A stretch of 64,000 nucleotides of DNA, from assembly GCA_041320695.1 (NCBI GenBank), contig JBGGOQ010000001.1, positions 310,001 through 374,000 on the forward strand, written 5' to 3'. The notes below the pieces were generated by a model. That model did no database searches, was not told the DNA's origin, and saw nothing but the letters and a program-made list of their open reading frames with translations. The position numbers were made by a program, and so were the translations under genes. Of the stretch, positions 42,059-48,419 are shown piece by piece. This stretch comes from Caldicellulosiruptoraceae bacterium PP1 (lineage in GTDB: Bacteria; Bacillota; Thermoanaerobacteria; Caldicellulosiruptorales; Caldicellulosiruptoraceae). Every line of letters starts with the position of its first letter. Position 1 is the stretch's first letter.

Positions 42059-42388
42059 TTCTTGTTGTTTACCCACAGACATTAATAAATCTTCGATAGT
42101 TCTTATTTTTTTGTCCACTTCTTCATATTCAAGGCTTAATATATCAAGATGAGCGTAAAGGTATTGCAATTTTGCAATAAGATCATTAAAATTACTTTGC
42201 ATTTGTAAAGGAATATTATCAATAAATATAGAAAGTCTTGTCTGTGGTTTTTCTGGGAAATAACCATATTCGTTTGCAAATATAGTTTTCCCGATAAGGA
42301 TTTGCAATTCTTTTTTGACTCTTTCTAATTGCTCTTTTGATAATGTTCTTACATCAACCAATTTTGAGTCATAAAACATTTTAATCAT
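42041..42388 (-). CDS. Unknown helical protein
   Basis: 115 residues, ATG at 42388 after GGGAGG. Largely helical (SKEQLERVKKELQILIG, LEYEEVDKKIRTIEDLLMSV). No family recognised. An AGTTTG word lies between the ribosome site and the ATG in addition to the normal leader motif (42431-42406). Confidence 0.6.
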   Translation of the reverse strand: MIKMFYDSKLVDVRTLSKEQLERVKKELQILIGKTIFANEYGYFPEKPQTRLSIFIDNIPLQMQSNFNDLIAKLQYLYAHLDILSLEYEEVDKKIRTIEDLLMSVGKQQEDKGVA

Positions 42389-42440
42389 AACAAACTACCT
42401 CCCACGCTAACTTTTTTTGGCTAACTGCCAATAATAATAA

Positions 42441-42470
42441 TTGTATTAATGATTTAATGCGTGGTATAAT
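42441..42470 (+). promoter_or_regulatory. Promoter of plus-strand RNA 2
   Basis: TTGTAT and TATAAT with an 18-nt spacer and GTGG before the -10, nearly the same as the promoter of RNA 1. Confidence 0.65.
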
Positions 42471-42476
42471 ATTAGC

Positions 42477-42562
42477 AAGGGACGTATTGGGGTTTTATAG
42501 TAATGCAGATGTTGAATAAGAGGAACAGGTAGGATATTATTCCTTATCTGTTTCTTTTTTTT
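42477..42562 (+). ncRNA. Predicted antisense RNA 2 (about 86 nt)
   Basis: Starts after the promoter at 42441-42470 and ends in a hairpin (AACAGGTAGG with CCTTATCTGTT) and a T-run. It overlaps the 3' end of hydrophobic ORF 2. Ends are predicted from sequence only. Confidence 0.6.
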
Positions 42563-42681
42563 ATGTTTATTTCAAAAGGAATTGATCTAATATTAATTTC
42601 AATTTTCCCTTTAGCAAAGCATATAACAATTATCATTGCTATAATAGTTATGATTATTGTTATTACTATTTCCTTATTCAA
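42544..42681 (-). CDS. Small hydrophobic protein 2, putative type I toxin
   Basis: 45 residues. TTG start at 42681 with GGGGGTGA upstream. One transmembrane helix (about residues 5-22, IVITIIITIIAMIIVICF) and a basic tail (EINIKKRNR) matching hydrophobic protein 1. Antisense RNA 2 overlaps its 3' end. Function inferred from layout. Confidence 0.6.
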   Translation of the reverse strand: MNKEIVITIIITIIAMIIVICFAKGKIEINIRSIPFEINIKKRNR

Positions 42682-42802
42682 CTTTTTCACCCCCTTTTCT
42701 TTTGTTTTATAACCCCAATACATCCATATCTATTATAGGGGGTGATACTGCATTATTAACTGTCCAAACATATTTTGCTAACTTTTTTTGGCTAACTGCC
42801 AA
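42682..42802 (-). promoter_or_regulatory. Leader of hydrophobic ORF 2
   Basis: Motif (42802-42777), AATGCAG, TCACCCCC (42745-42738), GATGTATTGGGGTT, then GGGGGTGA (42694-42687). The same order of parts as leader 1, with the anti-SD kept exactly and the other two words changed together in mRNA and antisense RNA. Confidence 0.65.
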
Positions 42803-42810
42803 GAGGGAGT

Positions 42811-42832
42811 GAGGCAAGTTTTAGCTTGCCTC
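42811..42832 (-). other. Stop-codon hairpin of the exonuclease gene
   Basis: GAGGCAAG and CTTGCCTC enclose a loop with the stop TAA. Confidence 0.7.
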
Positions 42833-43786
42833 TAATTTGCTATTGGTTAGTCTTAAAGATATTTTTTTAGTCCCTAACTTCTCTAATTGTTCATCTGTGA
42901 GCTTTAACTTTTTTAGACTGGTGAGTGTTACATTTAGGTATTGTAATGGGTCTTTGCCAAGACTCTTTATATAGTCTGAAACCTTTTTAATGTCAAAATC
43001 ATAGCTATTAACCGTTGTTAATTTCCATATGCTATTATCTGTTTTTACTTCTCCGTTCTCGTCAATATATTGTTTCAGCATTTCCTTTTTTAACTCTAAT
43101 TGAGCTTCTAATTCTTCAATTTGTTTTGCAAGTTCTGTAATATCTTCAACATCTTTTACGTTATTACATACTGTTTTATAAGGACATTTCAAACAATTTT
43201 GAGTGTTTTCTGTTGGAGTAAATTCATTTATGTCTTCTGATGTTGTAAATAAAAATTCTTTTTCTGATATTTCTTCCATTGTCTTTTTCGCCCAATCTAA
43301 TGTTTCTTGAATTTGTTTCTCGTCAAGCTTTAAGTCCTTTTCTTCATTAAAACGCAAGTAGTGAAAAGCAACATTATTAATGTCAAAACCTTCTTTTTTA
43401 GTAAAATGGTAATATAAATACAACTGTCTTGGATCTGCTGTCTTTTGCCATGATGTTTTCCAATCAATTATTTTTCTTTCTTTCTCAACAATAATATCAA
43501 TTACTCCGTCCATTACAATACCATCAAGATTAAACTTAAATTTTCTTTCTACTAATTCTACTGGTTGTGGTTGCAATTGCCTTACCCTGCTGTTCAAATA
43601 AGGGTTTAATTCTTCGTTATACTCACCAGTAGTTATGAACCTTGCAATGCCTTCATGTATTCTTTTGCCTAACTCCATAGCAGGTGTTGTATATTCGATA
43701 CCTGCTATATACTTGTAATAATATGCCTTTGGGCATCTCTCAAAAAGTGTAAGTTTAGAAAAGCTACCATTCCATAACTCTAACAT
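42821..43786 (-). CDS. PD-(D/E)XK nuclease of the RecB/Cas4 type
   Basis: 321 residues. Nuclease core: H44, D97 (GVIDIIV), D108-x-K110 (IIDWKTS). Iron-sulfur cysteines C18 (ERCPKAYYYKY) and C198-x2-C201-x5-C207 (CLKCPYKTVC) as in AddB/Cas4-like exonucleases. A coiled coil follows (residues 215-245). Encoded in the same block as a Bet-type annealing protein, so the two probably form an exonuclease-annealase recombination pair. The ATG follows GGAGGG, which pairs with CCCTCTGC upstream. Confidence 0.87.
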   Translation of the reverse strand: MLELWNGSFSKLTLFERCPKAYYYKYIAGIEYTTPAMELGKRIHEGIARFITTGEYNEELNPYLNSRVRQLQPQPVELVERKFKFNLDGIVMDGVIDIIVEKERKIIDWKTSWQKTADPRQLYLYYHFTKKEGFDINNVAFHYLRFNEEKDLKLDEKQIQETLDWAKKTMEEISEKEFLFTTSEDINEFTPTENTQNCLKCPYKTVCNNVKDVEDITELAKQIEELEAQLELKKEMLKQYIDENGEVKTDNSIWKLTTVNSYDFDIKKVSDYIKSLGKDPLQYLNVTLTSLKKLKLTDEQLEKLGTKKISLRLTNSKLEAS

Positions 43787-43845
43787 ACTAATCCCTCCGC
43801 TAACTATATTTGGCTAACTGCCAAAGCAGAGGGTTATCTCTGCTT
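43787..43845 (-). promoter_or_regulatory. tdk/exonuclease junction with switchable hairpins
   Basis: AAGCAGAG and CTCTGCTT (43845-43824) form a hairpin with the tdk stop TAA in the loop. CCCTCTGC from its 3' arm can instead pair with GCGGAGGG (the exonuclease ribosome site) over 8 positions with one G-U. The leader motif (43824-43799) lies between. Confidence 0.65.
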
Positions 43846-44385
43846 GTTGTAACACTTTCTACATAGAGGGATATATTTATCATCTGCACCTACAACAATT
43901 CTGTCAGTTTCGTTTGATGTTCTATGAGAAATCCAAGCATCTTCGCCACATATTACACAAATAGCATGATGTTTATATACATAGTCGGCTATTGGCATAA
44001 CTATTTTCATATTTTCAAATGCATTTCCTTTGTAATCAATATCGAGTCCCGCAATTATTATTATTTTGTTTTTATCGAGTAACTCATTTAATATTTCAGT
44101 TATGTTTCTTTTCGATTGATAAAATTGAAATTCATCTAAGCCATAAACATCGGTATCATATTCCAATATTTCATCTAAATACTTTATAGGAATAGCTTGA
44201 TGACTGTTAGTCTTTGTATGAGTTATGACTTCTGTTTCGCTATATCTTTTGTCAATAACAGGCTTGAACAAAAGTGTTTTATATTTTGCAAACTTAAATC
44301 TTCTTAATTCTTCAATAAGTGCTGATGTTTTGCCAGAGAACATGCTCCCAGTATGGATTATAAGCCTTCCTTCATACTGTTTCAT
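43834..44385 (-). CDS. tdk: Thymidine kinase
   Basis: 183 residues, type II TK. P-loop TGSMFSGKT, Walker B-like GLDEFQFY, and a zinc site CVICGEDAW...CRKCYNKQR. Phosphorylates thymidine for DNA synthesis; common in phages. ATG at 44385 after GAGGTG; an upstream ATG at 44448 would run through the leader motif. Confidence 0.95.
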   Translation of the reverse strand: MKQYEGRLIIHTGSMFSGKTSALIEELRRFKFAKYKTLLFKPVIDKRYSETEVITHTKTNSHQAIPIKYLDEILEYDTDVYGLDEFQFYQSKRNITEILNELLDKNKIIIIAGLDIDYKGNAFENMKIVMPIADYVYKHHAICVICGEDAWISHRTSNETDRIVVGADDKYIPLCRKCYNKQR

Positions 44386-44631
44386 TATAAAACACCTCGC
44401 TAACTTTATATTTGGCCAACTGCCAATTAAAAAAGACAAAAGCCCCAATAAACAGAAATTTCTGCTTATTGAGGCTAACTGTTGTTTGCAAACTGAATAC
44501 TAAAATTTGAATATAGAAGGACTTTAGTCCTTCGTGCTACCGCTAAGGGTATAGAACCAAAGGTAATCTATAAAATCACCGTGCTGCCGCTAAGGGCAAA
44601 GAATATATAACAAATTAATTTACAATTTCAA
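44386..44631 (-). promoter_or_regulatory. tdk operon leader, structured
   Basis: On the minus strand: promoter TTGAAA (44631-44626) and TATATT (44607-44602), 18-nt spacer; two 17-nt repeats (44596-44580, 44549-44533), each followed by a hairpin (GGTGAT/ATTACC and GAAGGACT/AGTCCTTC); motif 44495-44473; terminator with a stem of about 17 bp (44475-44442) and T-rich tail to 44429; motif 44426-44399; GAGGTG; ATG. Confidence 0.65.
44533..44596 (-). repeat. Tandem 17-nt repeat in the tdk leader
   Basis: CCCTTAGCGGCAGCACG (44596-44580) and CCCTTAGCGGTAGCACG (44549-44533) differ by one transition, 47 nt apart. They are far richer in G+C than their surroundings. Confidence 0.85.
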
Positions 44632-44653
44632 TTTTATTTTACCCTATTAAGTT

Positions 44654-45190
44654 TTAAAAATCAATATTATTTATATATAATTCAACTATTTTTTTGTCAA
44701 TCTTATCCAGTATTTTATTATTTACTTTACCACAGGTAGATATAATTCTTAGTTTGCTAATGCTTTTAATATTTGCAATATCTACATAACTATTATTTCC
44801 ATCCAAAGAATCTATTTTACCTACAAAAATGCAACTTTTTTGTTGAACTGTCCTATTATTTTTTGATGTTATTGGCACAACAACAACTGAACCTAATGTA
44901 TTAGGATTATATTTATCTAAAACAATTGCATAACGAATTTTGTTTTTTTCTGTTCCTATATTATAACCAAAATTAACTCTTACTATATCACCACGTTTGA
45001 AATGTCCTAATTTTTTATAATCATCTCCTTTTTGATATTTTTTACTTTTGACATAAAGATCAGTCTTTTGCAATAACCATTTTAAGTAAAAAGAAAAATC
45101 GTATATTTCTTCAATAGAAATAGTATTTAGAATACTTTGAAACTTTTGATTTAATCGTTGAATTATTTGATTTATTTCTTCCTTTTCCAT
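44654..45190 (-). CDS. PemK/MazF-like protein with N-terminal extension
   Basis: 178 residues. Residues 65-175 resemble PemK/MazF endoribonucleases: FKRGDIVRVNFG start, RYAIVLDKYN, VVVVPITSK, ICTCGKV-like end (IISTCGKV). A helical N-terminal extension of about 60 residues is unusual. No antitoxin ORF is directly upstream; the neighbour is the annealing protein. The ribosome site GGAAGG is complementary to CCTTCC in the intergenic hairpin loop. It might act as a regulator of transcripts rather than a classical toxin. Confidence 0.75.
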   Translation of the reverse strand: MEKEEINQIIQRLNQKFQSILNTISIEEIYDFSFYLKWLLQKTDLYVKSKKYQKGDDYKKLGHFKRGDIVRVNFGYNIGTEKNKIRYAIVLDKYNPNTLGSVVVVPITSKNNRTVQQKSCIFVGKIDSLDGNNSYVDIANIKSISKLRIISTCGKVNNKILDKIDKKIVELYINNIDF

Positions 45191-45263
45191 TTCATATTAT
45201 CTCCTTCCTTTCGCAAACTGTATTTGGCAAACTGCCAAAGCAGGGGAAGGGGAAACCCTGCTT
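45191..45263 (-). promoter_or_regulatory. bet/pemK junction with switchable hairpins
   Basis: AAGCAGGG and CCCTGCTT (45263-45238) form a hairpin at the bet stop. CCTTCC in its loop matches the ribosome site GGAAGG of the next gene. The motif (45238-45213) follows. Confidence 0.6.
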
Positions 45264-46374
45264 ATTCTTCAATGGATAATATCACAAGTGCATTATTAAT
45301 CTTTTCACAGACCATTTTCTTTATAACAAAGCCTTTTTTCAATATTTCAAAATGGCTTTGTTCATTTGTGAAAGCTGTTATAAGCTCTCCATCCATTGTT
45401 GTAATTGATACTTTCATATAATCTTTGCCAGTTTTTTTATTTAGATGTAAAGATGAATTTGTAACAAGCACATTCTCTATTATAATTTCTTCTTTTAGGA
45501 CTTTTACATCTGGCTTTTTTTCTTGTTGTATTTCTTCTTTTGCTTCATCAATTAGTTTTTGCAAAGGTGATTTTGTTTCGTTTTGTTGTTCAGTGTTTAC
45601 TATGTCGTTTATTGGTTCATATGGTAGTTGTGTGCTATCCATTGGCATTTCTTCAGGAGCATACATTCCTTGAAATTGCTCTGGGAAGGCTTCTCTCAAT
45701 GCTTGGACTAATGCCACTTTTTTTATCATTGTAGCTGGCATTTCTCTCCAACTTCTTGTAGGTTGTCCCTCCTTATTTCTTCTTATATATTCTTGGAGAG
45801 AAACACTAACTTCTGATGGAACTTGCCAATCTTTTCGATAAACTTTAGCCCAACCACCTACCAATTCTTCATCTGGCAGGACTAATGTTCCTACTCTGTA
45901 CTCTAACTTAGGTTCTTTTAAAAGTTCAAAAACATAGTTGATTAACTCAATTAGTTGCATTTTTCCTTTTTCATTTGTTTCAATTGCTTTTGTCTTTTCA
46001 AAAAGTTGTTGTCTAATTTCATCTACTTTTCTACTGTTTTTCTTTCGAACAATCACTCCTGCCTGCCATCCTGCACACAATTCACACTTTGCTGCTCTCT
46101 TTGTGAATGTTTCTTTACCAACGACGATTGTAGCAGGTTCTTTGTCTGAGTATTTTATCAAGTATGCTTCTCTCAAAAACGGATTCAGTCTTTGATGCTG
46201 GCATAGTTTTAAAAACATGATGGCTTCTTCATTAGTTACCTTTGCTGGGTCACCGCTGACTAAATATTTTTTGATAATTTCTGGTGAAAGTTTTATTCTT
46301 CCTGTTTCTGTTTCATATTCTATTTCCCCTTCTAACAATTCTGCATTATTGTTTCTTACTGCTAATTCACTCAT
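45262..46374 (-). CDS. bet: Phage recombination protein Bet (RecT family)
   Basis: 370 residues. The Bet core is clear: EAIMFLKLCQHQRLNPF, REAYLIKYSDKEPATIVVGKETF, EMPATMIKKVALVQALREAFP. Anneals single strands during phage recombination. The last 110 residues are extra: a charged linker (LIDEAKEEIQQEKKPDVKV) and a small beta domain (YMKVSITTMDGELITAF). ATG at 46374 after AAAGGAGAGG. Confidence 0.9.
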   Translation of the reverse strand: MSELAVRNNNAELLEGEIEYETETGRIKLSPEIIKKYLVSGDPAKVTNEEAIMFLKLCQHQRLNPFLREAYLIKYSDKEPATIVVGKETFTKRAAKCELCAGWQAGVIVRKKNSRKVDEIRQQLFEKTKAIETNEKGKMQLIELINYVFELLKEPKLEYRVGTLVLPDEELVGGWAKVYRKDWQVPSEVSVSLQEYIRRNKEGQPTRSWREMPATMIKKVALVQALREAFPEQFQGMYAPEEMPMDSTQLPYEPINDIVNTEQQNETKSPLQKLIDEAKEEIQQEKKPDVKVLKEEIIIENVLVTNSSLHLNKKTGKDYMKVSITTMDGELITAFTNEQSHFEILKKGFVIKKMVCEKINNALVILSIEE

Positions 46375-46620
46375 ACTAACCTCTCCTTTCGCAAACTGTA
46401 TTTGGCAAACTGCCAAAAAGGAGAGTCTATAAAAAACAAAAAAGCCCTAACGAACAATATTTGTTGTTCATTAAGGCTAACTGTTTTTGGCAAACTGATT
46501 TATATTCCTTTAATTTAGTTACTGTCTAATATATAATCATAAATTTAACTTATATATCATTTTTCGTTCACCTATTTTCTATTACATTATAATTATACCA
46601 CTTTTTTAATTTGTCAACAA
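46375..46620 (-). promoter_or_regulatory. bet leader: promoter, motif, terminator, anti-SD, motif
   Basis: TATAAT (46597-46592) with TTGTTG 17 nt before it (a TTGACA sits only 14 nt away). Motif 46497-46475; terminator GCCTTAATGAACAA with its complement (46477-46444) and T-run to 46431; CTCTCCTTT (about 46425-46417); motif 46416-46391; AAAGGAGAG, the perfect 9-bp complement and ribosome site; ATG. Confidence 0.7.
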
Positions 46621-46653
46621 CTTCTTTCTAACTATTTTTTGCTAACTGCCAAC

Positions 46654-46674
46654 GTGGGAGTTATATTCTCCCAC
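46654..46674 (-). other. Stop-codon hairpin of the 46661 gene
   Basis: GTGGGAG and CTCCCAC enclose the stop TAA. A motif copy (46652-46628) follows. Confidence 0.7.
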
Positions 46675-46900
46675 ATAAATAATCCCAGTATATCTCTGGT
46701 TGCATTTGTTTTTGTCCAAGCTGATATAAATGTGTAGACTTTAGTATCTTTATCGCACCTTCATTATCTTTTACCTTATACATATATGTTACCTTTACGC
46801 CTTCACTATCAGCCTCTTCTATTATTTTTGCCCCTTTGTCCAACTTTTCCAGATTCTTTAGAGCAATTTTACTTAATATTCTTTTTACTAACAAACTCAT
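46661..46900 (-). CDS. Small unknown protein
   Basis: 79 residues from the ATG at 46900 after GGAGGG. Helical start (SLLVKRILSKIALKNLEKL) then mixed structure. No family recognised. Its leader has three AGTTTGC words with 14-nt spacing; the first contains the stop codon TAG of the preceding gene. Confidence 0.6.
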   Translation of the reverse strand: MSLLVKRILSKIALKNLEKLDKGAKIIEEADSEGVKVTYMYKVKDNEGAIKILKSTHLYQLGQKQMQPEIYWDYLCGRI

Positions 46901-46945
46901 ATTAATCCCTCCGCAAACTGATTTTGGCAAACTAAATTTGGCAAA

Positions 46946-47422
46946 CTACACATCTTTGATAATTTCTTCTATAAGGCTTTTAAGATCTTCGTCTTTTTCT
47001 AATTTTACTTCTGTAATTTGTTCTACTTTTTCATCAATAACTTCAATTAATTCTAATTCACTGTCAATCCATTCATAATAAATTTCTTCAACTATCTCCA
47101 ATTGTTCTTGATATTCCATTTTTGGAAAGTCACTTAACCTAAATATTAGTTCTCTATAAATAAACAATTTTGGAATAATCCCACGACCAATGCTGTCTAA
47201 TAAGCCATGTAAATTATTTAATAATAAGTTATTTTGCTCATCTTCGAGCAGTTCTGTCATTATCTTATATATTGCTTTTTCTGGTAATACTAATTTCGCC
47301 TCCTTTCCAGTAATATGATCTTTTTGGTATAAAACAATTCTGTCTACTGTTCCTTTGCTATCTGTTAATATAACCGAGCTTGTAAAAAATACATTGTCAT
47401 TAGTTAATACAACTTTTTTCAT
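46946..47422 (-). CDS. Unknown acidic protein
   Basis: 158 residues. Beta-rich start (KVVLTNDNVFFTSSVILTDSKGTVDRIVLYQKDH) and acidic C-terminus (EQITEVKLEKDEDLKSLIEEII). No family recognised. ATG follows AGGAGGTAGTTTGTT. CATAACA upstream of the motif is complementary to TGTTATG, which includes the start codon. Confidence 0.6.
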   Translation of the reverse strand: MKKVVLTNDNVFFTSSVILTDSKGTVDRIVLYQKDHITGKEAKLVLPEKAIYKIMTELLEDEQNNLLLNNLHGLLDSIGRGIIPKLFIYRELIFRLSDFPKMEYQEQLEIVEEIYYEWIDSELELIEVIDEKVEQITEVKLEKDEDLKSLIEEIIKDV

Positions 47423-47631
47423 AACAAACTACCTCCTGCAAACTGTTTTTGGCAAACTGCCAAATGTTATGTAAAAAAACAAAAAGCCATACAAGAGACT
47501 TTTAATCTCTTATATGGCTAACTGTTTTTGGCTAACTGTTATTTTAACATTTTTATTTATGCAGTTTAATATATTTTTTCCCCTTCTTTTTTACAATATA
47601 TATTATACCACTTTAAAAAAATATTTTGCAA
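47423..47631 (-). promoter_or_regulatory. Leader of the 47422 gene: promoter, motif, terminator, motif
   Basis: TTGCAA (47631-47626) and TATAAT (47607-47602), 18-nt spacer, overlapping the end of the sigma gene region; motif 47538-47516; terminator GCCATATAAGAGA with its complement (47518-47486) and T-run to 47473; motif 47464-47438; AGGAGG; a third AGTTTG word; ATG. Confidence 0.7.
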
Positions 47632-47636
47632 TATTT

Positions 47637-48245
47637 TTATGCTACGTTTAAAAGTTTTTTGCATTGAACTCTTATTTTGTAAATGATAAATTTGATCTTA
47701 CTTTCATCAATGTTTATTTCTTTTGCTATTTCATAATTTGAATAGCCTTTTGATTTTAGTATTAATATTTGCTTTTGTTCTTTAGTTAGTGTTGAAAGTA
47801 TTTCGTTAAGCATTATTCTTTTTTCTACTTGCTCTTGAATATCATCATTAGATGAAATAACATCTTTAAGTGTAATATTTTCATCATCTGCAATAACTTC
47901 TTCAAGTGAATGAGTATTAGGTATTGAAAAAACATTACAATTTCTAAATGATGGACGTATGTTAGTATCTCTAATAATACATCTTTGGATATTTCGCTCT
48001 ATCCAGTAGTAAGCATACGTGATAAATTTTATGTTTTTACTTGGATCATAGTTATTAATTGCTTGTATTATTGCAAGATTTCCTTCTTGCAATAAATCTT
48101 CATACAGGCTTGGTTTGTTATACTTTCTGATAACTGCTTTTACTACTGGCTGGAACATGTCAATTATTTCTTGCATTGCTTCTTTATCATGTCTTTTTGC
48201 TCTTTCAATTAATTCAAACTCATTTTTACTTCGCAAACTGTTCAT
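47637..48245 (-). CDS. Sigma-70 family factor of the accessory module
   Basis: 202 residues. Region 2: YEDLLQEGNLAIIQAINNYDPSKNIKFITYAYYWIERNIQR. Region 4: LTKEQKQILILKSKGYSNYEIAKEINIDESKIKFIIYKIR. Regions 1 and 3 are short or absent, as in SigH/phage-type factors. The motif overlaps its first codons, so the ATG at 48245 (AAGGAGG upstream) lies between the two AGTTTGC words. It may serve the TGG-TATAAT promoters with 18-nt spacers seen across the block. Confidence 0.85.
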   Translation of the reverse strand: MNSLRSKNEFELIERAKRHDKEAMQEIIDMFQPVVKAVIRKYNKPSLYEDLLQEGNLAIIQAINNYDPSKNIKFITYAYYWIERNIQRCIIRDTNIRPSFRNCNVFSIPNTHSLEEVIADDENITLKDVISSNDDIQEQVEKRIMLNEILSTLTKEQKQILILKSKGYSNYEIAKEINIDESKIKFIIYKIRVQCKKLLNVA

Positions 48246-48402
48246 GGCAAACTCCTCCTTAAACTTAAATTTAAGGAAAACAAAAAAGGGCAGAAAACAC
48301 CTTTAATGTTTTCTCCCCTTTTCTATTGACTTTATATGGCAAACTATTTATAAATGCAAACTATATATATTAATTATACCACATTTTTTATTATACAAGC
48401 AA
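48246..48402 (-). promoter_or_regulatory. Sigma-factor leader
   Basis: TTGCTT (48402-48397) and TATAAT (48378-48373), 18-nt spacer; two AGTTTGC words 17 nt apart (48362-48338); terminator AAAAGGGGAGAAAACA with its complement and T-rich tail (48322-48277); CCTTAAA/TTTAAGG stem overlapping the ribosome site AAGGAGG; motif across the start codon. Confidence 0.65.
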
Positions 48403-48419
48403 AATATAAATAATTTTAA

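Larger units (their letters stand above)
38977..48362 (-). repeat. Family of 19 leader motifs, AGTT(T/A)GC twice, period about 14
   Basis: RNA-sense consensus GGC-AGTT(T/A)-GCC, then AANAAC, then AGTT(T/A)GC. Plus-strand positions: 38977-39000, 39091-39119, 41349-41375, 41731-41756, 42004-42029, 42406-42431, 42777-42802, 43799-43824, 44399-44426, 44473-44495, 45213-45238, 46391-46416, 46475-46497, 46628-46652, 46913-46949 (three words), 47438-47464, 47516-47538, 48233-48253, 48338-48362. All have the same orientation as the genes. Most sit directly before a ribosome site; five sit directly before a terminator. None occurs outside this block. Confidence 0.9.

Noticed and set aside
38977-48362. 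Integron-like cassette array
   Set aside because: Single genes with a hairpin and a GTTAGC-like word between them, plus a tyrosine recombinase, recall attC cassettes. But the words are direct, not the inverted GTTRRRY/RYYYAAC pair, they track ribosome sites and terminators, and genes form operons with promoters.
38977-48362. CRISPR array
   Set aside because: The repeats are spread over 9 kb between genes, lack regular spacers, and no cas genes are present.
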